Positions 41,905-46,990 of a DNA stretch of 46,990 nt are shown here, piece after piece. A program made the translations under genes and the position numbers. Under the pieces are notes generated by a model, which did no database searches, was not told where the DNA came from, and saw only the letters and a list, made by a program, of their open reading frames with translations. The DNA is from Deltaproteobacteria bacterium (lineage in GTDB: Bacteria; Desulfobacterota; Binatia; Binatales; Binataceae), in contig JAKAVN010000009.1 of NCBI GenBank assembly GCA_021827495.1, forward strand, positions 1-46,990, read 5' to 3'. How positions within the stretch are numbered: the stretch's first letter is position 1; every line of letters begins with the position of its first letter.

Positions 41905-42345
41905 CTAAAAGGGGATGTCGTCGTCGTCGGGGCCGGCCGGCGGCGTCTCGGTACTGAATTCTTCGGGCTCATCCATCCCGCCACCGCTGCGTGCTCCCGC
42001 GCCGCCCCCAGCATCGCGGCCGCCCAGGAACTGCACCCGCTGCGCCACGACCTCGGTGCGCGAGCGCTTGCCGCTGCCATCCTTGGCTTCCCACTGGCGC
42101 GTGGTCAGGCGTCCCTCGATATAGACCTGACGCCCCTTCTTGAGGTACTGGCTGCACAGCTCAGCCTGCTTGCCGTAAACCACGATGTTATGCCACTCGG
42201 TCGATTCCTTGTTGCTGCCATCGCGGCCCTTGAATTTCTCGCTGGTCGCCACCGAAAAATTGGCCACCGGCTGCCCCGAGGGCAGATAGCGCACTTCGGG
42301 ATCGCGTCCGAGGTTGCCGAGCAGAATGACTTTGTTTACTGACAT
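41905..42345 (-). CDS. ssb: Single-stranded DNA-binding protein
   Basis: A 146-residue SSB. The OB fold is clear: [53 protein letters not shown] and [21 protein letters not shown] Gly-rich linker leads to the acidic tip DDDDIPF, which docks partner repair and replication proteins. It covers ssDNA as a tetramer in replication, recombination and repair. Its leader holds three imperfect 15-bp repeats and an AGGAG. It diverges from rnj across about 270 bp. The length and tail are ordinary for the family. Confidence 0.96.
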   Translation of the reverse strand: MSVNKVILLGNLGRDPEVRYLPSGQPVANFSVATSEKFKGRDGSNKESTEWHNIVVYGKQAELCSQYLKKGRQVYIEGRLTTRQWEAKDGSGKRSRTEVVAQRVQFLGGRDAGGGAGARSGGGMDEPEEFSTETPPAGPDDDDIPF

Positions 42346-42353
42346 CGTGGTCT

Positions 42354-42398
42354 AAGCGACAAGCTCCTAAGCGATATGCTTCCAGGCGACAAGCTTCT
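42354..42398 (-). repeat. Three 15-bp imperfect direct repeats in the ssb leader
   Basis: On the plus strand, AAGCGACAAGCTCCT (42354-42368) is followed by two further 15-bp copies (42369-42383 and 42384-42398), each with several changes. The third contributes to an inverted repeat GACAAG-CTT-CTTGTC at 42388-42402. The array starts 9 bp upstream of the ssb ATG and includes its ribosome binding site. Confidence 0.6.
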
Positions 42399-42612
42399 TG
42401 TCCCGCGCGTACCTTTGGCGGAACTTCTTCTTATGCCTCGAAACCTAACGCTGGCGCGCCCCCGGCGCAACCGCCGGCGCGGAGGTGAATCCACCGCCTG
42501 TTGATACGGCCTTGAAAGGCGGTTGGCGGACGCCACCGCCGCGCCGCTGGCGCTTTCGCCGCAATCGGGGGCTTTATATAATTCCCCGCGGTGGTTGGGT
42601 GGGGTTCAGGCG

Positions 42613-44283
42613 ATGGCATCCCATGGTTTGACATCCTCGCCGGTCAGGATCGTGCCCCTGGGCGGGCTTGGCGAAATCGGGCTCAACCTGACGGTCGTCG
42701 AATGCGCCGGGCGCGCGATGGTGATCGACGCCGGGGTAATGTTCCCCGAAGAGCGTGCGCTCGGCAGCGGAGTGCTGGCGCCCGACCTCGCCTACCTCGA
42801 GCAGAGCCATCTCGAAATCCTCGGCGTCATTCTGACCCACGCCCATGAAGACCATGTCGGCGCGCTGCCGTATCTGCTGCGCCGCTTCAATGTGCCGGTG
42901 TATGGGACCGAAGTGACGCTGGCCTTCGCGCGTCGCCGCCTCGACGAGGACGGCCCGGTCGGCGCGCGCATGGCCACGATCGAGCCGCGCCGCCGCTTCG
43001 AGCTTGGCCCGTTCGGGATCGAGCCGATTCGGGTAACCCATTCCATGCCGGATTCGGTCGCGCTCGCGGTCACGACGCCCGCCGGGCTCATCGTGCACAG
43101 CGGCGACTTCAAGATCGATCCCACGCCCATCGATGGCGAACTCTTCGACCGCGAGCGCTTCGCCGAGCTGGGCGCCGCGGGCGTGGCGCTGCTGATGTCG
43201 GATTCGACCAACGTCGAGCGCGCCGGCCGCTCGGGCGCGGAGAGTTCGATCAAGCCCGTGCTGCGCGAGATCGTCGCGCGCAGCCGCGGCAAGTTTTTCC
43301 TTTCGGTCTTTTCCTCCCATCTGCATCGCATCCGCCAGTTGACCGAGGTCTCGCGCGAGATGGGGCGCCGCGTAGTGCCGCTGGGGCGGCGGATGGCCGA
43401 GAGCGTGCGGCTGGGCTTGGAACTCGGCCAGCTCCCGTTCGCGCCCGGCACCTTTGTCGGCCCGGCCGAGGCGGAGTTCCTGGAGTCGTGCAAGCTGACC
43501 TTTCTCGCCAGCGGCAGCCAGGGCGAACCGCTCTCGGCACTGGCGCGAATCGCCGCGGACGCTCATCCCCGCGCGCGTGTCGAGCCGGGCGACACGGTCG
43601 TGCTGTCCTCGCGTTTCATTCCGGGCAACGAGCGCACCATCAACACGCTGGTCAACCAGCTCTGCAAGCGCGGCGCCGAGGTGTTCTACGAAGCGGTCGC
43701 GCCGGTGCACGTTTCCGGCCACGCCAGCCGCGATGAACTGGCCGAGCTGATCGCCCTGGTTAAGCCGAAGTACTTCGTGCCGATCCACGGCGAGTACCGC
43801 CATCTGCGCCGCCATGCCGCGCTCGCCGCCGCCTGCGGCGTGCCCGAGGGCAATTGCTTTCTGCTCGAGGACGGCGAGCCGCTGACGCTGAGCGCCGGCC
43901 CGGCGGTCCATCGGGCGCGCGCGGTCGAGACCGGGCGCATCCTGCTCGAGGACGGCGAATTCGGCGACCCCGGCTTGCTGAGCGAGCGGCGCACGCTGGG
44001 GCGCGACGGCACGGTCTTCGCGGTGATAGCGGTGTCGTCGAAGACCGGCGCGATCGTGGCCGGCCCGGAACTGGTCTCGCGCGGCTTGCTGATCGGCGAC
44101 GGCACCTCGGCCCACATTCGGCGCGCGCGTGCGCAACTGGCCGAGCGGCTGGGCCGCGTCGGGGGGCCGTTCAGCGCCGAGGGCACGATGCTGCGCGGGG
44201 AGATCGTGCATACGCTGCGCAACTACTTCAGCCACGCGCTCGGCAAACGGCCGCTGATCGTGCCGCACATCATGGAGGTCTGA
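42613..44283 (+). CDS. rnj: Ribonuclease J
   Basis: A 556-residue metallo-beta-lactamase/beta-CASP RNase, with 5'-to-3' exo- and endonuclease activity in mRNA turnover and rRNA maturation. The zinc motif is ILTHAHEDHVGALPYLLRR (His76, His78, Asp80, His81). Further family landmarks are IVHSGDFKID, LLMSDSTNVERAG, FLSVFSSHLHRIRQ, LASGSQGEPLSAL, APVHVSGHASRDELAELI and KYFVPIHGEYRHLRRHA. ATG 42613 is chosen from the family start VRIVPLGGLGEIGLN; a frame extends 30 codons upstream. Its TGA is followed in the same frame by the ftsK reading frame, so both genes share one open frame interrupted only by this stop. Confidence 0.95.
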   Translation: MASHGLTSSPVRIVPLGGLGEIGLNLTVVECAGRAMVIDAGVMFPEERALGSGVLAPDLAYLEQSHLEILGVILTHAHEDHVGALPYLLRRFNVPVYGTEVTLAFARRRLDEDGPVGARMATIEPRRRFELGPFGIEPIRVTHSMPDSVALAVTTPAGLIVHSGDFKIDPTPIDGELFDRERFAELGAAGVALLMSDSTNVERAGRSGAESSIKPVLREIVARSRGKFFLSVFSSHLHRIRQLTEVSREMGRRVVPLGRRMAESVRLGLELGQLPFAPGTFVGPAEAEFLESCKLTFLASGSQGEPLSALARIAADAHPRARVEPGDTVVLSSRFIPGNERTINTLVNQLCKRGAEVFYEAVAPVHVSGHASRDELAELIALVKPKYFVPIHGEYRHLRRHAALAAACGVPEGNCFLLEDGEPLTLSAGPAVHRARAVETGRILLEDGEFGDPGLLSERRTLGRDGTVFAVIAVSSKTGAIVAGPELVSRGLLIGDGTSAHIRRARAQLAERLGRVGGPFSAEGTMLRGEIVHTLRNYFSHALGKRPLIVPHIMEV

Positions 44284-44388
44284 GCCGCCATCGCGCGCCA
44301 GCCCAAAGCGCCAATCGAACTCGAAACGGCGGCGGCGGCCGCGGCGGAAATCCCGCCCGCGCGGGCCGAGAACCGGGTCGCGCGCGAG

Positions 44389-46524
44389 TTGGCGGCGGTC
44401 GTGTTGATCGCGCTGGCCGCCTTCGGCGTGCTGAGCCTGGTCTCGGCCGCGGCCGGCCAGAATCCCAACCTGTGCGGCATCGTGGGCGGCGCGGCCGCCG
44501 CCGTGGCCGGCGGCCTGCTGGGTCTTCAGGCCTACGTGTTGGCGATGCTGGTGCTGGTTCTCGCGCTTCGGGTATGGAGCGGCGCGCCGGGGCGCGCGCT
44601 GGTGCGTGAGAGTCTCGGCGGCGCGGTCTTGCTGGCAGCGCTATGCGCCGGCGCGGGGCTCTTCGCGGACGGCGCGCAAGCGGCTGGCGGAGCGCTCGGC
44701 GCCGCGCTCGCGTTTACGCTGGACCACTACCTCAATGTGGGCGGCGGCTACCTGGCCATGATGCTCGCGGTGATCGCGGCGTTGGTGCTGATGCTGCGGC
44801 GGGCGCCGACCGAGCTGATGGCGGATCTCGCCTACAGCGTGCGCTCGCGCCGGCGCGATGCGCGCGACGCATGGATGGATGACGGCGGCGGCTGGTCGGC
44901 GGGCGCCGCCGCGGATGGGTCCGCCGCGGCCGGGGCATTCGCCGCCGACACCCGTCCGCTCAAGGTCCGCCGGCTCGAAGCCGGGGCGCTGCGCGCGCGC
45001 GAGAACAAGGCGTTGCGCCCGGGGCGTGCGAAGGACGGCTACGAGCTGCCGCCGTTGTCGCTGCTCGACATGCCGCCGGCGGAGCATGCGCAGGTCGACG
45101 AGGCCGCGCTCGAGCGCAGCGCCCGCGTGCTCGAGCAGAAGCTCGCCGACTTCGGGGTCGAGGGGCGCGTGGTCGAGGTCCAGCCGGGGCCGGTGGTCAC
45201 GATGTACAAGTACGAGCCCGGCTCGGGAATCAAGGTCAGCCAGATCGTCAACCTGGCCGACGACCTCTCGATGGCGTTGCGCGCGGCGACCGTGCGCGTC
45301 CAGGCCCCGGTGCCCGGCGAGGCGGTGGTCGGAATCGAGGTTCCCAACCGCAAGCGTGAAAAGGTTTACCTGCGCGAGATCATGGAGGCCGAGGAGTTCG
45401 CGGCCTCGCGCAGCCAGCTCACGATCGCGCTGGGCAAGGATATCGCGGGACGCCCGATGGCGGCCGACCTTGCGATGATGCCGCATCTGCTGATTGCGGG
45501 CGCGACCGGGACCGGGAAGTCGGTGTCGATTCATACGATGATCGCGTCGATCCTGTTCAACGCGACCGCCGACGACGTGCGCTTCATCCTGATCGACCCC
45601 AAGATGCTCGAGCTGTCGGTCTACGAGAACATCCCCCACCTGCTGGTCCCCGTGGTGGTGGACCCGGAAAAAGCCGCGGCGGCGCTGTTGTGGGCGACGC
45701 AGGAGATGGAGACGCGCTACCGGATGATGCGCGAGCTGGGCGTGCGTAATATCGACGGCTACAACCGCGCGCTGGGCGCTGCCGGCAAGGTGGTCGAGCT
45801 CAAGCCGGTCAACTTGGTCGAGGCAGGCGCCGGCCCCGCCAGCGCCGAAGACGGCGAGCCGATCAAGCATCGCAAGCTGCCGAAGGTCGTGATCATCATC
45901 GACGAACTGGCCGACCTGCTGCTGAGCGAGGGCAAGACCGTTGAGCGCGACATCACCCGGCTGGCGCAAAAGGCCCGCGCCGCCGGAATCCATCTGATCC
46001 TCGCCACCCAGCGCCCGTCGGTGGACGTGCTGACCGGGCTTATCAAGGCCAATCTGCCCGCCCGCATCTCGTTACAGGTGACCTCGCGCGTCGATTCGCG
46101 CACCATCCTCGATTCAATCGGTGCGGAGCGGCTGCTCGGCGCGGGCGACATGCTGTTCATGCCGCCGGGCAGCGCCAAGCTGCGCCGCCTGCACGGCCCG
46201 TTTGTTTCCGAGACTGAGATCCGGCGGGTCGGCGACTTTCTGCGCGCGCAGGGAGCCCCGGAATACCGGATGGAAATTCTGGAGACCAAGCCGCCGCCGG
46301 AGGAGGGCGCCGACGGCGGCTGGGGCGAGCCTGACAGCCTCTACGACGAGGCGGTGCGGATCGTGATCGAGACCAACCAGGCGTCGGTCTCGATGATCCA
46401 GCGGCGCCTGCGGATCGGCTACAATCGGGCGGCGCGGATGGTCGAGCAGATGGAACGCGAGGGGCTGGTGACGCCGGGCGACGGGATGCGCCCGCGAGAG
46501 GTTCGCGCGCGCAACGCCAACTAG
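44389..46524 (+). CDS. ftsK: DNA translocase FtsK/SpoIIIE
   Basis: A translocase of at least 711 residues that pumps chromosome ends through the septum. About four membrane helices come first, then a charged linker, then the alpha/beta motor with GATGTGKS (Walker A), KVVIIIDELADLLLSEGKTV (Walker B region) and ATQRPSVDVLTGLIKANLPA. The C-terminal winged-helix gamma domain, SVSMIQRRLRIGYNRAARMV, reads KOPS-like polarity sequences. The annotated TTG 44389 has no ribosome binding site and would begin inside the first membrane helix. The frame is open back to the rnj stop, and GGAGG (44274-44278) is spaced for codon ATC 44290 (then ARQPKAPIELE), giving a natural basic cytoplasmic tail and 744 residues. 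The true start is probably there. Confidence 0.92.
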   Translation: MAAVVLIALAAFGVLSLVSAAAGQNPNLCGIVGGAAAAVAGGLLGLQAYVLAMLVLVLALRVWSGAPGRALVRESLGGAVLLAALCAGAGLFADGAQAAGGALGAALAFTLDHYLNVGGGYLAMMLAVIAALVLMLRRAPTELMADLAYSVRSRRRDARDAWMDDGGGWSAGAAADGSAAAGAFAADTRPLKVRRLEAGALRARENKALRPGRAKDGYELPPLSLLDMPPAEHAQVDEAALERSARVLEQKLADFGVEGRVVEVQPGPVVTMYKYEPGSGIKVSQIVNLADDLSMALRAATVRVQAPVPGEAVVGIEVPNRKREKVYLREIMEAEEFAASRSQLTIALGKDIAGRPMAADLAMMPHLLIAGATGTGKSVSIHTMIASILFNATADDVRFILIDPKMLELSVYENIPHLLVPVVVDPEKAAAALLWATQEMETRYRMMRELGVRNIDGYNRALGAAGKVVELKPVNLVEAGAGPASAEDGEPIKHRKLPKVVIIIDELADLLLSEGKTVERDITRLAQKARAAGIHLILATQRPSVDVLTGLIKANLPARISLQVTSRVDSRTILDSIGAERLLGAGDMLFMPPGSAKLRRLHGPFVSETEIRRVGDFLRAQGAPEYRMEILETKPPPEEGADGGWGEPDSLYDEAVRIVIETNQASVSMIQRRLRIGYNRAARMVEQMEREGLVTPGDGMRPREVRARNAN

Positions 46525-46532
46525 CCACGGGG

Positions 46533-46570
46533 CCGGCGGCCCGGCTCGATGAACCCCCGGCGGCCCGGCT
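46533..46570. repeat. Short direct repeat after ftsK
   Basis: CCGGCGGCCCGGCT occurs at 46533-46546 and again at 46557-46570, with 10 bp between. The rest of the gap up to the IS630-type fragment (about 46571-46640) shows no gene. It may be part of a terminator region but forms no clear hairpin with a T-run. Confidence 0.5.
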
Positions 46571-46640
46571 TCGTCCTTAAGATTCAGATGCCTACGATTC
46601 TACAAACGCAGCCATCTTACGTCATGCGCGAAGGTCGCAA

Positions 46641-46990
46641 TTATTGACCGTTGCATAAGTAATAGAAGGTCAGGGTGAAAAAAAGGGCGGCAGGTCGGAT
46701 TCCTGGACGAAGCTGCGCGGGAGCTGGGAGGAGCGCCGGGCGCGGCGGGCGAGCCGGGTCGTCGAGCGACTGATCGATGCTGAGCGGGCAGCCGTTAGCG
46801 CGCTGAGTCTTGAAGTGGTTCCAGACCTGCTCATCGGGGTTGAGTTCCGGCGCGTAAGCCGGAAAGCGCTCGACCATAAGTCGCGGATGGGGGGCCAGGA
46901 CTCGGGTGACGGCGGGCCCGCAATGAATCGGGCCGCCGTCCCACAGCGGGCGGATCGGTCCGCGCGGCTGGCCCAGCGGCAGGCGCAAGC
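46641..46990 (-). pseudogene. IS630-family transposase fragment, frameshifted, cut by window edge
   Basis: The frame enters from beyond the right edge and shows the C-terminal half of an IS630/Tc1-mariner-type DDE transposase: WDGGPIHCGPAV, with the second catalytic Asp, and MVERFPAYAPELNPDEQVW, with the catalytic Glu. After about SIDQSLDD the frame loses family character, while the next frame resumes with the typical end, ARRSSQLPRSFVQESDLPPF, and stops at a TGA at 46670-46672. A one-base indel near 46755-46760 would explain this. The in-frame continuation instead runs to 46641 with unrelated residues. This element is likely inactive unless a frameshift is programmed. Confidence 0.75.

Noticed and set aside
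42574-44268. Open frame of about 560 codons on the minus strand
   Set aside because: Antisense to RNase J with all metal-binding motifs; low-complexity Arg/Ala/Gln product.
1-46990. tRNA, rRNA, riboswitch or toxin-antitoxin genes
   Set aside because: I looked for cloverleaf ends, conserved rRNA stretches, T-box or other known leader motifs and small paired toxin-like genes and saw none. A covariance-model search would be decisive.

Overview
The window is chromosomal DNA from a high-G+C, Gram-negative bacterium. It carries lipoproteins, a TonB-dependent receptor with its own ExbB-ExbD-TonB, a PBP1b-type peptidoglycan synthase, and long open frames antisense to most genes, as expected at high G+C. 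RNase J, a tandem pair of F420-type luciferase-like oxidoreductases, an adenosine-specific kinase family protein and DUF4382-type secreted proteins suggest a deltaproteobacterial or Binatota-like soil or groundwater lineage. That placement is an inference; the window has no rRNA or other marker. No tRNA, rRNA, CRISPR array or prophage was seen.

Layout. Positions 1-6630 are a patchwork: remnants of an ArdC-like protein and a XRE regulator, a glycosyltransferase/flippase-like pair, an IS3 orfA remnant, a DUF799-like lipoprotein, a small secreted protein broken by a local duplication, a periplasmic helical protein, an internally deleted IS256-type transposase and a 5 x 19 bp tandem repeat. Positions 6636-12771 hold a CPBP protease, an SDR, a coupled phosphomannomutase/mannose-1-phosphate guanylyltransferase pair (GDP-mannose supply), a ferritin-like protein, an HExxH protein and an adenosine-specific kinase family protein. 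PBP1b follows at 12948-15392.

Positions 15459-21516, somewhat richer in A+T, look like a surface and uptake module: a secreted beta-helix protein diverges from a small Cys/His secreted protein, a TonB-dependent receptor and an overlapping exbB-exbD-tonB operon. Positions 21616-24434 encode two recently duplicated luciferase-like oxidoreductases and a Gfo/Idh/MocA oxidoreductase. A diverged copy of the last 102 bp of that third gene lies about 1 kb downstream, beyond a lipoprotein gene on the opposite strand. Aconitase follows at 26188-28953.

Positions 29127-35244 are on the minus strand: a Spy-like periplasmic protein, an APH-fold kinase, an EmrA-type adaptor without a partner transporter, and a two-gene operon for secreted or cell-surface proteins. 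These diverge from a VWA-transmembrane-FHA protein. Then come ilvB, a CMD-family protein, small genes, an acyl-CoA dehydrogenase, ssb (minus), and RNase J with FtsK. The window ends in a frameshifted IS630-type transposase fragment.

The most unusual pattern is short tandem duplications (11-15 bp units) in the untranslated leaders of several unrelated genes, next to the ribosome binding site: the beta-helix gene, acnA, ilvB, a 75-residue orphan and ssb. In two cases they come with tiny upstream reading frames. rnj and ftsK also lie in one frame separated by a single TGA, and ftsK has no good canonical start codon.
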